Positions 42,608-51,467 of a stretch of 64,000 nucleotides of DNA are shown in pieces. The translations under genes were made by a program, and so were the position numbers. Source of the stretch: JAHRAW01 sp965243285 (lineage in GTDB: Bacteria; Pseudomonadota; Gammaproteobacteria; Arenicellales; Poriferihabitantaceae). The notes below the pieces were generated by a model, which worked only from the letters and a program-made list of their open reading frames with translations, ran no database searches and was not told where the DNA came from. Where the stretch lies: contig OZ251537.1 in the NCBI GenBank assembly GCA_965243285.1, positions 2,418,001 through 2,482,000 on the forward strand. The letters are read 5' to 3'. How positions within the stretch are numbered: the stretch's first letter is position 1; each line of letters opens with the position of its first letter.

Positions 42608-44110
42608 ATGCCACACCGCCGTAGCATCGCCTGCCACGCCCGCGCCCTGCGCGCCGGGGAATACTCCAGCGTCGAATTAACCCAGCATTTTCTCGACCGT
42701 ATCGCCGCCGCTGACACCCTCAACGCCTTCATCACGGTGGCCGCGCCGCGCGCCCTCGACCAAGCCCGCCGCGCCGATGAGCGACTGCGCGCCGCCGCCG
42801 ACACCGATGCCACCAATCTGCTTCTCGGCGTGCCGCTAGCGCACAAAGATTTATTCTGCACGCGCGATGTGCTGACCACTTGCGGCTCGAAAATGTTAGC
42901 CCATTTCATTGCCCCGTACGACGCCACGGCGGTGGCCAAATTCGACCAATGCGGCGCCGTGACGCTGGCGAAAACCAACATGGACGAATTCGCCATGGGC
43001 TCATCCAACGAGACCAGCCACTACGGCGCGGCGTTGAATCCATGGGAGCACAGCAAGGTGCCCGGCGGCAGTTCCGGCGGCTCGGCGGCGGCCGTGGCGG
43101 CTGGGCTCAGCGTGTTCGCCACCGCCACCGACACCGGCGGCTCGATTCGCCAACCGGCCGCCTTTTGCGCCCTGACCGGAATCAAACCCAGTTATGGCCG
43201 CGTCTCGCGCTACGGCATGGTGGCGTTCGCCTCGTCCCTCGACCAAGGCGGCGTGCTGACGCGCAGCGCCGAAGATGCCGCCATCGCCTTGCGCGCCATG
43301 TGCGGTTTCGACCCCCGCGACGCCACCTCGCTGGATTGCGCGGTGCCTGACTACCCCGCGCTGCTCGGCGCTACTGGCGGCGGCAAAACGGGCCAACCAG
43401 GCCCCCCCTTAGCTGGCCTCACCGTCGGCATGCCGGCCGAATTTTTCGGCCCCGGCGTACACCCCGAGGTGGCGGCGGCGATAGAGCAAGCGGTGGTGCA
43501 ACTGCGCGCCTTAGGCGCCAAAACCGTGGCCGTGGAATTGCCCAACAGCGCCGCCGCAGTGCCCTGTTACTATGTGCTGGCGCCGGCCGAGGCATCGTCG
43601 AATTTAGCGCGCTTCGATGGCGTGCGCTACGGCCATCGCGCCGCGCAGTACGCGGATTTAACCGACCTGTACGAACAAACCCGCGCCGAGGGCTTCGGCG
43701 CCGAGGTGCAGCGCCGGCTGATGGTCGGCGCCTATGTGTTATCGGCCGGCTATTACGACGCGTATTACCTCAAGGCGCAGAAATTGCGCCGCCTCATCGC
43801 CGATGATTTCGCCCGCGCCTTCGCCCAGTGCGATGTCTTAGTCGGCCCCACCACCCCGCACACCGCGTTCGGTTTGGGCGAGAAAAACCACGACCCGGTG
43901 GCCATGTATTTGAACGATATTTTCACCAATGCGGTCAATTTGGCCGGCCTGCCGGCGCTGTCGGTGCCGGCCGGCTTCGATGGCGGCGGCTTGCCCATCG
44001 GCTTGCACCTCATCGGGCGCTATTTGGATGAAGCCAGCGTGCTGCGCGTCGCCCATCAATACCAACTCGCCACCGACTGGCATCAACGCGCCCCGCCGGC
44101 GCATCCGTAA
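42608..44110 (+). CDS. gatA: Asp/Glu-tRNA amidotransferase subunit A
   Basis: Amidase-family subunit of 500 residues that releases ammonia from glutamine for GatB. The Ser-cisSer-Lys triad is present: Lys in PLAHKDLF (near 78), SSGGSAAA (near 155) and GGSIRQPA (near 178). The motifs MDEFAMGSSNETSHYG and PSYGRVSRYGM also match. It lies in a gatC-gatA-gatB operon, one base before gatB. A loop near 260-275 (ATGGGKTGQPGPPLAG) is slightly enlarged. Confidence 0.96.
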   Translation: MPHRRSIACHARALRAGEYSSVELTQHFLDRIAAADTLNAFITVAAPRALDQARRADERLRAAADTDATNLLLGVPLAHKDLFCTRDVLTTCGSKMLAHFIAPYDATAVAKFDQCGAVTLAKTNMDEFAMGSSNETSHYGAALNPWEHSKVPGGSSGGSAAAVAAGLSVFATATDTGGSIRQPAAFCALTGIKPSYGRVSRYGMVAFASSLDQGGVLTRSAEDAAIALRAMCGFDPRDATSLDCAVPDYPALLGATGGGKTGQPGPPLAGLTVGMPAEFFGPGVHPEVAAAIEQAVVQLRALGAKTVAVELPNSAAAVPCYYVLAPAEASSNLARFDGVRYGHRAAQYADLTDLYEQTRAEGFGAEVQRRLMVGAYVLSAGYYDAYYLKAQKLRRLIADDFARAFAQCDVLVGPTTPHTAFGLGEKNHDPVAMYLNDIFTNAVNLAGLPALSVPAGFDGGGLPIGLHLIGRYLDEASVLRVAHQYQLATDWHQRAPPAHP

Positions 44111-44111
44111 C

Positions 44112-45596
44112 ATGGCCGAATCGCCGCCCGCCATGCTCTCATCCGCCACACCCTCGGCCCCGGGCTCGTCATGGGAAGCCGTCATCGGCTTGGAAGTGCA
44201 TGTGCAACTGCGCACCGTTAGCAAGCTTTTTTCCGCCGCCGCCACTGCCTACGGCGCCGAGCCGAACACCCAAGCGTGCGATGTCAGCATCGCCCTGCCC
44301 GGTACTTTGCCGGTGATGAACCGCGAGGCGGCGCGGCTGGCGGTCATATTCGGGCTCGGCATCGGCGCGCAAATAAACCGCCGCTCGGTGTTCGCGCGCA
44401 AACATTATTTCTACCCCGACCTGCCCAAGGGCTATCAAATCAGCCAGCATGACGCGCCCATCATCGGCCCCGGCGTGTTGTCTATCGCCGCCGCCGACGG
44501 CGAACGCAACATCCGCATCACCCGCGCTCACTTAGAAGAGGACGCCGGCAAATCCTTGCACCAGGAAGTGCCTGGCATGACCGCCATCGACTTGAATCGC
44601 GCCGGCACGCCGCTGTTGGAAATCGTCTCCGAGCCCGACTTGCGCAGCGCCGCCGAGGCCGTCGCCTACCTGCGAAAACTGCATACCGTGGTGCGCTATT
44701 TGGATATTTCCGACGGCAATATGCAGGAGGGCTCCTTTCGCTGCGACGCCAATGTGTCGGTGCGCCGGCGCGGGCAGCAAACATTAGGCACGCGCGCCGA
44801 GCTCAAAAACATCAACTCCTTCCGCTTCGTCGAAAAGGCCATCGAATTCGAGATAACACGGCAAATCGAGGTGCTCGAAGGCGGCGGCCGCGTCACCCAA
44901 GAAACCCGCCTGTATGATGCCGAGCGCGATGAAACCCGCGCCATGCGCTCCAAGGAAGAAGCCCATGATTATCGCTATTTCCCCGACCCCGACCTGCCGC
45001 CATTACACTTAGATGACGATTTCATCGCCGCCGCGCGCGCCGCCATGCCGGAATTACCCGAAGCGCGCCTGGCGCGATGGATGGCTGATTTCGAGCTCTC
45101 CGCCGCCGACGCCGGGCAACTCGTAAGCGAGCGCGACAGCGCCGATTATTTCGAAGCCGTGGCCGGCGCCACCGCCGCCGAGGCCAAAACCGTCGCCAAC
45201 TGGATGCTCGGCGAATTCAGCGCCGCCCTCAACAAAAGCGGACTTGCCATGGCCCAAGCGCCGGTCGCCGCTGCGCAAATGGCGCTGTTGCTCACCCGCC
45301 TCGCCGATCGCACCTTGAGCGGCAAAATCGCCAAGGAAGTTTTCCATGCCATGTGGCGAGGCGAGGGCGAAGTAGACGAAATCATCGCCAAAGGCGGCTA
45401 TCAGCAAATCACCAACCGCAGCGAACTCGAGGCCATCGTGGCGCGCATCGTATCCGCCTGCCCCGAGCAAACCGCGCAATACCGCAGCGGCAAACAAAAA
45501 GTATTCGGCTACCTAGTCGGGCAAATCATGCAAGCCACCAAGGGCCAAGCCGACCCAGCCCAAGTCACCGCCTTATTGCGCAAGCAACTCGACTAA
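44112..45596 (+). CDS. gatB: Asp/Glu-tRNA amidotransferase subunit B
   Basis: tRNA-binding kinase/transamidase subunit of 494 residues. It has WEAVIGLEVHVQLRTVSKLF near the N-terminus, KHYFYPDLPKGYQISQHD and the HLEEDAGKSLH motif, then FRCDANVSVR and the ELKNINSFRFVEKAI segment. The C-terminal YqeY-like helical domain ends with VGQIMQATKGQADPAQV. The start at 44112 is one base after the gatA stop. The first 20 residues are low-complexity (Ser/Pro/Ala). Confidence 0.96.
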   Translation: MAESPPAMLSSATPSAPGSSWEAVIGLEVHVQLRTVSKLFSAAATAYGAEPNTQACDVSIALPGTLPVMNREAARLAVIFGLGIGAQINRRSVFARKHYFYPDLPKGYQISQHDAPIIGPGVLSIAAADGERNIRITRAHLEEDAGKSLHQEVPGMTAIDLNRAGTPLLEIVSEPDLRSAAEAVAYLRKLHTVVRYLDISDGNMQEGSFRCDANVSVRRRGQQTLGTRAELKNINSFRFVEKAIEFEITRQIEVLEGGGRVTQETRLYDAERDETRAMRSKEEAHDYRYFPDPDLPPLHLDDDFIAAARAAMPELPEARLARWMADFELSAADAGQLVSERDSADYFEAVAGATAAEAKTVANWMLGEFSAALNKSGLAMAQAPVAAAQMALLLTRLADRTLSGKIAKEVFHAMWRGEGEVDEIIAKGGYQQITNRSELEAIVARIVSACPEQTAQYRSGKQKVFGYLVGQIMQATKGQADPAQVTALLRKQLD

Positions 45597-45628
45597 CTCA
45601 CTTTTTTGCGGTACAACATCGCCTCTGC

Positions 45629-45705
45629 GGGCTTGTAGCTCAGCTGGATAGAGTACTTGGCTTCGAACCAAGTGGTCGGGGGTTCGAGTCCCTCCAAGCC
45701 CGCCA
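45629..45705 (+). tRNA. tRNA-Arg (anticodon TCG)
   Basis: A complete cloverleaf of 77 bases with encoded CCA. The acceptor stem pairs GGGCTTG (45629-45635) with CAAGCCC (45695-45701). The D arm is GCTCAGCTGGATAGAGT. The anticodon stem CTTGG/CCAAG encloses the loop CTTCGAA with anticodon TCG. The T arm contains GGTTCGAGTCC. It reads the CGA codon. It marks the boundary between the gat operon and the AT-richer island, but no duplicated 3' end was found on the far side. Confidence 0.97.
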
Positions 45706-46006
45706 TATTTTTGATCTGTGGGTGTTGACTTTCATTAATGTCTCCCCTGTCATCATGAAAAAAGTAGATTAAGCATCAAATTTTGAAGCCGTCTGCTTGA
45801 TTTTTGTTGCATGATTGGTTGCTTGCCATTATTTATGGCAACATATTATTTTCGGTAAACGTGATGAGCGTTAGAGAAAGGTCGCCCAGCCCGTAAGGGT
45901 TGTGGCGGTTGTGCAGGAATTGGGATTTCCTCCCCGATTCCGGCAACATTACCGGTTTTCTTTCGCTTGTCATTTGGTCTCACTAACCAGTGATGAGGAA
46001 ATTCCC
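45706..46006. other. intergenic region upstream of the accessory island
   Basis: No gene or recognisable RNA was identified. A partial hairpin (GGAATTGGGATTTCC) lies at about 45917-45931. The start of the next gene is preceded by GAGGAAA, a good ribosome-binding site, at about 45994-46000. The sequence is less GC-rich than the gat operon. Confidence 0.4.
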
Positions 46007-46318
46007 ATGGTAGTACATAAAATATCCGACCACGCGCGAGTTAGAATCACCCAGCGTGGCATATCCATCGAACTCGTTGAGTTCATTCTGATACACGGAA
46101 AAACTGTGCGTTCCAATAACGCATGGATACACCATTGCCGACACAAAAAATTTACACCCCATGTGTTGCGCGACTTAAGCCCAGCATTCAAGGAGAAACT
46201 GGCAAAACATCCCTATGTTGTAACAAACGGCGAGCGTCTTATCACCGTAGGTTATGGCTACAAGCGCATTAAAACCGCTTATCAGCCACGTAAGCGACGC
46301 GGTCGGAGGAGGTTTTGA
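46007..46318 (+). CDS. small DUF4258-like protein
   Basis: Basic protein of 103 residues. The segment SDHARVRITQRGISIELVEFIL near the N-terminus resembles DUF4258, a domain found in small proteins often near toxin-antitoxin or mobile genes. The C-terminus is strongly basic (QPRKRRGRRRF). Good ribosome-binding site GAGGAAA supports ATG 46007 over an in-frame start at 45902. Its stop overlaps the start of the next gene (TGATG), so the two are translationally coupled. The function is unknown; DUF4258 assignment is by eye and not certain. Confidence 0.6.
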   Translation: MVVHKISDHARVRITQRGISIELVEFILIHGKTVRSNNAWIHHCRHKKFTPHVLRDLSPAFKEKLAKHPYVVTNGERLITVGYGYKRIKTAYQPRKRRGRRRF

Positions 46319-49300
46319 TGCGCAATTCCTCCCTAGTTTTTGTAGCGATAATCGCTACCTGCAATCGTGCGGAATTATTGGCCGAGCGCGCGTTGCCGTC
46401 AGTGGCGGCGCAAACTCGGCCGCCGGATTTGCTGATTGTGGTGGATGATTCCAACACACCATCAGGCAATCAAAAAACGGTAAGTGAATTTTCAGCCAAC
46501 ACCAACATCCGCACAATTTATGTAGTTAATAATCGCGCTAGCGGCGCAAGTGGTTGTTGGAATTGCGGAGTTTTGGCTTGTTTGGCGGAATGCAACGCTA
46601 GGCAAAATACCTACTTGGCAATTTTGGATGATGATGACGAATGGTTGCCACACCATCTGGCGAATGCGGATGCTGTTTTGCAAGATACAAATTACCAGGT
46701 GGATTTTTTGGCGGCCTCGCACCAGCGACGAGAGAACACTAAAATGATTTTAGTGTCCGCGCCGAAGCGATTGCGCGGCAGTGAATTTTTAGTGAGTAAC
46801 CCCGGGATAATCGGCAGCACAATAATTATCCGCCTAACAACGTTTATGCGCGCCGGCATGTTTGATGAATCCTTGCCTGCTTGCACCGACCGTGATTTAT
46901 GTTTTCGCGTATCGTTATTGCGCAATGTCCGTTATTGTAATTTGCATGATGTTTCGGTTGTGCATTATGCAAGCATTAAACGTCCACGCTTGAGCAGTTA
47001 TGGCAGCAAAGAAAAAATACTTGGCTTAGCGCGATTCGCCGACAAGTATTTTGGCTGGATGAACGCCGCGGAACAGCAACAATACGAAGCGCGCGCCGAG
47101 CGGTTGTTTGGTTGGCGGCAGAATGATCACATCCATCTAGTTAAGCCATCCGTAGTTGCAAACGAGCATGTGGCTGCGCCCACAGGTGAAAAAATTGCGC
47201 TGTTAATCGGTGTGATTATCGACCCAAGACAGCCGCATAATTCATTGCTTGACGATATTTTGCAATTAGCAAAAGATACACGATTATCCTCTGTGGATGT
47301 GGTTGTTATATCGTGCTGCGCTACGAATGTCGGCGATTTTCATCGCATCATAAAAACTTGGCGCGGCGCTGGGTTGCGCGTTTATGGTTTGCATAATTTG
47401 ACAGTTGATTCCATTTTGCGAGCGCTTGGCATGCCCGCCACCCGCCAAAAAAAGCGACCAATTTCAGTTAACCGAATGGTGTTGCAGTATGCAGCCGCCA
47501 GCGTGGGCGAAATGGGTAAGTATCGCGCGCCGGTTTATTGGATATTGGATGGCGACATGAGGTTGCACGGCTTGAACATGATGCGCGGTAAATTAAGCGC
47601 ATTCACTCCGGATTATATCGGCGAGATGTTGCGCCTGCGCGCTACGGGTTGTGATGTCGCGGTCGGCGATATTAACGGCGCGCCGCCGCTACCACGCGCG
47701 TTGAGCGTGCGTACCCAATTGGTGGATTTGATGCATTTTTGCGCGCGCTTGCGCAAGTCGCCTGGCGCTAGAAATTTCCCCGCGCAGACCTTGGCAAATG
47801 CGGCGCATTACAAAATTTCAACTGATTACTACCATGATTGCGGTGACCATTCGCATTTGGAACAACCCATTGGTTTGCCGCCGTTGCCAATGGATTGTTC
47901 GTATCAAAGTTTCATTCATCAACTGCCGCAATTGATCGATAAAATATTGGCCGGTCATGCGGTTACCAGACCACTGTTGAACCATGCAATTGCGCAATCG
48001 GGTTCGCGCACGCACAGAGGCGGCAACACGCTCATATTTAATGCACAAGTGTTGTTGCAATGTCCGAATGGTTTGGGGCATGAAGCGTTTGCGAAGATGC
48101 GCCGCCAAGATGAGATTTGGTGCATAGTCGGGCAAGCAGTGTTCGGTTGGAAATTTACCAGCGGGCAATTTCCAACCACGCAAGACCGCTGCGATGAAAC
48201 TGCGCAGGCGCCCGATATAGCGCGTTTGGAACAAGATGTTGTCGGCCACTCGCTAGCATCAGCGTTGAAATTTTTGGTTGCATCTCAACAATTCAAAAGC
48301 GTCAGCCAATTTTCGCAGTTTATGCTGCGCCATGATTCTAATCTTCATGCGGTGGTGAAAAATATCGCGTTAGATAGAACGACAATGTTGCGGGCGTCGT
48401 TTTTTCGCATTGTCGGCCTTGCCGGAACAATACGGCGGATGATAGACCAGAACTTTGATAAAGAAAAAGCCGCGCGTGCATCGGCTAAGTTACTGAGTTT
48501 GGAGAAAAAATTCTTTAATGCAATGTCGCCGGTCACCAAGATCAATCGACTTTTCGAGGAAAATAAATTCCAAAAATTAGTCGAAGCAATTTCAAAGTTT
48601 CCTAAATTTTGCTGCAGATTGCAAAATCTAACAAACAATAATCCACGCTTGATCAGAGAATGGATGCGCGATGAACGCCAAAAAAACGCCACCCATCTGT
48701 TGCCAAAAATAGTGGGCGCAAACACGCGGTTGCGATTTTTGGGGAGAGGCGGGGAAGGCACGGTATTCACCGACAATCACCGGGTATACAAAATATTACA
48801 CCGCTGGTATTCAGTTGACCACCCGCCGGATATTCCGCATGCGGATTTTATGTGCCGTGCCTTGCAAGGCACATTGGATGATTGGAATGCGAATTCCGAT
48901 GCGCTATATCCGATTTTAAATTCATGGCGCGAGCACGGCGATTTGGTGTTGGAAATGCCCTATGAAAAAACTCATCAATATCTCGGCGGTTGCGGCGCAG
49001 GCATGGTGGCCATGCTGAGTGAACTAAAGCTTCGCGGAGTTGTATTGTGGGATATTAAGCCAAGCAATTTGCGACGCAAAGGCAAGCATATACGGCTGGT
49101 TGACTACGGCTATCAGATTCATCCGTTCACCGAAAGAAATTTTGATCTGGCGGCGCGCAAAGCATGGTTGTGTTATCGATATGCAACTCGGAGAGATTTA
49201 CGCGCGCTATTAACCCAATCTCTTAATAGCGCGGATTTGCCACAATTGCGCGGCTATATTCGCATGCGCAAGGCCGCTGAAAAATATGCCACATGCTTTC

Positions 49301-49902
49301 GCACCGCCGACACCGCGCTTGACAAAATCTTTGAAAGACAAGCAAGGCGCGTATTGGATTATGGTTGTGGCGACGGGCAAAACGCGATTGCCATGGCGGG
49401 CGCCGGACTCACCGTGCACGCGTATGACCCAAACCTATCAACCACAGCGCGCCAAAAATTAACCGCCGCCGGGGTAACTGTGTTAACCAAAAAACAACTG
49501 CTCGCTGCCGGGCAGTACGATGCGATATTGTTTCGTCATGTGCTGTGCGAAATTTTGCGCGACGCTGATTTGTTAGATAGTTTGCAGACCGCATACCGCC
49601 TACTCGCGGCGCGCGGTTGCGCGGTAATTTCAGCCTGCGATATGGAGCACCCCGTCAAACACAAATTATACGAGATTAATCGATTGCCATCTGATGCGGA
49701 TTGCAAAACTAAATTTTTCTATCGTAAACATATTCGCAAAAATGGCAGCGTACACCAGCATGTACACCGCCCGCAACGCGAGTTGGAATTATTGTTTCAT
49801 AAAATTGGATTCCGCATTGCATCCTGTGAAAAATTTCACGACATCAACTTGGAAACCTTTGAGCAGTGTGGCGGGGCCGTGCAATGGACTTTGGTTTGTT
49901 AA
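46318..49902 (+). CDS. multidomain glycosyltransferase / kinase-like / methyltransferase fusion
   Basis: A 1194-residue protein with at least three recognisable parts. Residues about 1-270 are a GT2 glycosyltransferase (VAIIATCNRAELLAERALPS, DDDDEW near 103, and TDRDLCFRVSLL). Residues about 280-770 are less clear; they include a second GT-A-like pattern (VYWILDGDMRL near 409) and may be a second glycosyltransferase. Residues about 800-950 are protein kinase-like, with a Gly-rich loop (GRGGEGTVF near 808), a candidate ATP Lys (VYKIL), a catalytic-loop-like LWDIKPSN (near 907) and DYG in place of DFG. Residues about 1005-1194 are a SAM methyltransferase (VLDYGCGDGQNAIAM near 1011). Composition is AT-richer than the flanks. 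No close function is recognised; a role in modifying a surface glycan or a peptide is a guess. Confidence 0.75.
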   Translation: MRNSSLVFVAIIATCNRAELLAERALPSVAAQTRPPDLLIVVDDSNTPSGNQKTVSEFSANTNIRTIYVVNNRASGASGCWNCGVLACLAECNARQNTYLAILDDDDEWLPHHLANADAVLQDTNYQVDFLAASHQRRENTKMILVSAPKRLRGSEFLVSNPGIIGSTIIIRLTTFMRAGMFDESLPACTDRDLCFRVSLLRNVRYCNLHDVSVVHYASIKRPRLSSYGSKEKILGLARFADKYFGWMNAAEQQQYEARAERLFGWRQNDHIHLVKPSVVANEHVAAPTGEKIALLIGVIIDPRQPHNSLLDDILQLAKDTRLSSVDVVVISCCATNVGDFHRIIKTWRGAGLRVYGLHNLTVDSILRALGMPATRQKKRPISVNRMVLQYAAASVGEMGKYRAPVYWILDGDMRLHGLNMMRGKLSAFTPDYIGEMLRLRATGCDVAVGDINGAPPLPRALSVRTQLVDLMHFCARLRKSPGARNFPAQTLANAAHYKISTDYYHDCGDHSHLEQPIGLPPLPMDCSYQSFIHQLPQLIDKILAGHAVTRPLLNHAIAQSGSRTHRGGNTLIFNAQVLLQCPNGLGHEAFAKMRRQDEIWCIVGQAVFGWKFTSGQFPTTQDRCDETAQAPDIARLEQDVVGHSLASALKFLVASQQFKSVSQFSQFMLRHDSNLHAVVKNIALDRTTMLRASFFRIVGLAGTIRRMIDQNFDKEKAARASAKLLSLEKKFFNAMSPVTKINRLFEENKFQKLVEAISKFPKFCCRLQNLTNNNPRLIREWMRDERQKNATHLLPKIVGANTRLRFLGRGGEGTVFTDNHRVYKILHRWYSVDHPPDIPHADFMCRALQGTLDDWNANSDALYPILNSWREHGDLVLEMPYEKTHQYLGGCGAGMVAMLSELKLRGVVLWDIKPSNLRRKGKHIRLVDYGYQIHPFTERNFDLAARKAWLCYRYATRRDLRALLTQSLNSADLPQLRGYIRMRKAAEKYATCFRTADTALDKIFERQARRVLDYGCGDGQNAIAMAGAGLTVHAYDPNLSTTARQKLTAAGVTVLTKKQLLAAGQYDAILFRHVLCEILRDADLLDSLQTAYRLLAARGCAVISACDMEHPVKHKLYEINRLPSDADCKTKFFYRKHIRKNGSVHQHVHRPQRELELLFHKIGFRIASCEKFHDINLETFEQCGGAVQWTLVC

Positions 49903-49923
49903 TTGCCGCATCATTTATTTTTA

Positions 49924-49962
49924 GGGGCCATTCTAGATAACTCGAATTTATGTTATCTAAAT
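49924..49962. mobile_element. fragment of the GATAACTCG MITE family
   Basis: GGGGCCATTCTAGATAACTC followed by GAATTTATGTTATCTA matches the left end of the 229-base MITE at 29350 (ATAGATAACTCGAATTTATG). The other end is missing. It lies just after the fusion gene stop codon. Confidence 0.7.
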
Positions 49963-50001
49963 CATCATGAAAAAAAAATCAAATTAAGCCACTATAAAAA
50001 T

Positions 50002-50146
50002 GGGAATTATATACTTACTGCCTCAATCTTTATTTCACGCTGATTTTATAGCGTTGCGTGAAGTCTGCTTTGTTTGGGTTTTTATGGGGTTTTTGAGGTA
50101 ATGCAAGCGGTTTTTCTATTTTCGGGGCAGTAAGTATATAAATCCC
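50002..50146. mobile_element. 145-bp MITE with 21-bp TIRs and 8-bp target duplication
   Basis: Left end GGGAATTATATACTTACTGC and right end the complement of GGGATTTATATACTTACTGC, matching at 20 of 21 positions (50002-50022 and 50126-50146). The direct repeat ATAAAAAT flanks it (49994-50001 and 50147-50154). The interior has no ORF. The first ten bases, GGGATTTATA, are the same as the ends of the large hairpin elements, pointing to a common transposase. It lies between the accessory fusion gene and the polyene cluster. Confidence 0.92.
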
Positions 50147-50210
50147 ATAAAAATAGCACCGTAAAATAACATCGCATTGCTGTTTATCTTATCGATGCCA
50201 GTTGCGATTT

Positions 50211-51467
50211 TTATTCGCGGGCTTGGCTGAATACTAACAACGCATCTAATTTCTCCGCCGTCATTTTGGTGAATGGGTTGCTTCTATCCCACACATAACC
50301 GGCCAAAATGCTGCATATCATGGGGTAATTTTTGTCGTCCTTTTCGGCATAAAACAATTTCGGCAAAGAGCCCGCATACCACGCCTTCACATATTCGCGA
50401 AAGGTGTCGATGCCGGCCATCAACGGCGCTTGAAAACGCCCGTGCCAATCGGGCTGGGCGCCGTTTTTTATGGTCTCGATAACCAGCGGCGCCGCCATTA
50501 GCGCCGACTTCAAGGCGATGGTCACGCCGGACGAAAAAATCGGGTCGATGAACTCGCCGGCGTTGCCTAAAATCACATAGCCATCGCCGTACAGCCGCGC
50601 AATGCTGGAACTATAGGCGCTGATGCTGGTGACCGGGCGGCGCAATTTGCGCCCGCCTAACACCGCCTGCATTAAAGGTTGCTCGGCTATGCGCGCCCGA
50701 AATTCGCCTTCGAGTTTATGTGCGCCTTCGATGTGATGCGCGTCGTTAGCCGGCATGGGCGGCGTCACCACGCCGGCCGAACATAGCCCGCCGCAAAAGG
50801 GAATCAACCAATACCAGCTGTCGGATTCCACATCGGTTTGCGCGATTAAAATTTTGTTGCGGTCAAATTGCTTAGGGTTTATGTCGGCTTCGATATGCGA
50901 AAACATCGCGCTTTTGGCTTCGATGCCGGACGGCGTGTCTAACTTAAATTTTCTCGCCAATACGCGGCCGAAACCCGACGCGTCCACTAAAAATGTCGCA
51001 TGGATATCGCGTCGCTCGCCGTTCGATTCGAGCGTCAAGGCATAACCGGTAGCATGACGCGCGATGTCCACCACTTGGGTGCGATAACAAACTGAGGCGC
51101 CGCGCGCGATGCATTGTTGCATCAATAGCAAATCGAAATCGGCGCGCGTTACTTGGTATGCATAATCTTTGCCCGCCGAGCGCCCATCGGCGAATTTGAT
51201 CGCATACTGCTGGCTGTTGGTGGTGAACAACGCGCCGTCTTTGTATTGGAAACCAGCCGCCTGCACGGCGGTTAGTAAATCCACCGCTTCGAGGCAGTTT
51301 ATGGCTTCGGGCAACAAACTTTCGCCGATGGTGAAGCGCGGAAATTGATCGCGTTCGATGATAAGCGGCGCGATGCCGGCCGCGGTCAAACTCGATGCCA
51401 TGGCAGCGGCCGCCGGGCCGGCGCCGATAATGATGACATCACACCGCGATGGTAAAGAATCAAACAT
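50211..51467 (-). CDS. flavin-dependent halogenase-like oxidoreductase of the polyene cluster
   Basis: FAD-dependent protein of 418 residues. The FAD-binding motif is VIIIGAGPAAAAMASSL (near residues 10-26), with IGESLLPEA near 46. The sequence DSWYWLIPF contains W-x-W-x-I-P, the signature motif of flavin-dependent halogenases, and a Lys occurs in GFQYKDGALF. It is related to the oxidoreductases found in aryl-polyene and xanthomonadin-type clusters. Halogenation of the polyene head group is possible; hydroxylation or reduction is an alternative. The start at 51467 overlaps the MMPL gene by 8 bases. It is the last gene of the cluster as transcribed. Confidence 0.78.
   Translation of the reverse strand: MFDSLPSRCDVIIIGAGPAAAAMASSLTAAGIAPLIIERDQFPRFTIGESLLPEAINCLEAVDLLTAVQAAGFQYKDGALFTTNSQQYAIKFADGRSAGKDYAYQVTRADFDLLLMQQCIARGASVCYRTQVVDIARHATGYALTLESNGERRDIHATFLVDASGFGRVLARKFKLDTPSGIEAKSAMFSHIEADINPKQFDRNKILIAQTDVESDSWYWLIPFCGGLCSAGVVTPPMPANDAHHIEGAHKLEGEFRARIAEQPLMQAVLGGRKLRRPVTSISAYSSSIARLYGDGYVILGNAGEFIDPIFSSGVTIALKSALMAAPLVIETIKNGAQPDWHGRFQAPLMAGIDTFREYVKAWYAGSLPKLFYAEKDDKNYPMICSILAGYVWDRSNPFTKMTAEKLDALLVFSQARE

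Noticed and set aside
45629..50210. tRNA-associated att site duplication
   Set aside because: No second copy of the tRNA 3' end was found near the right edge of the island and no integrase gene is present.
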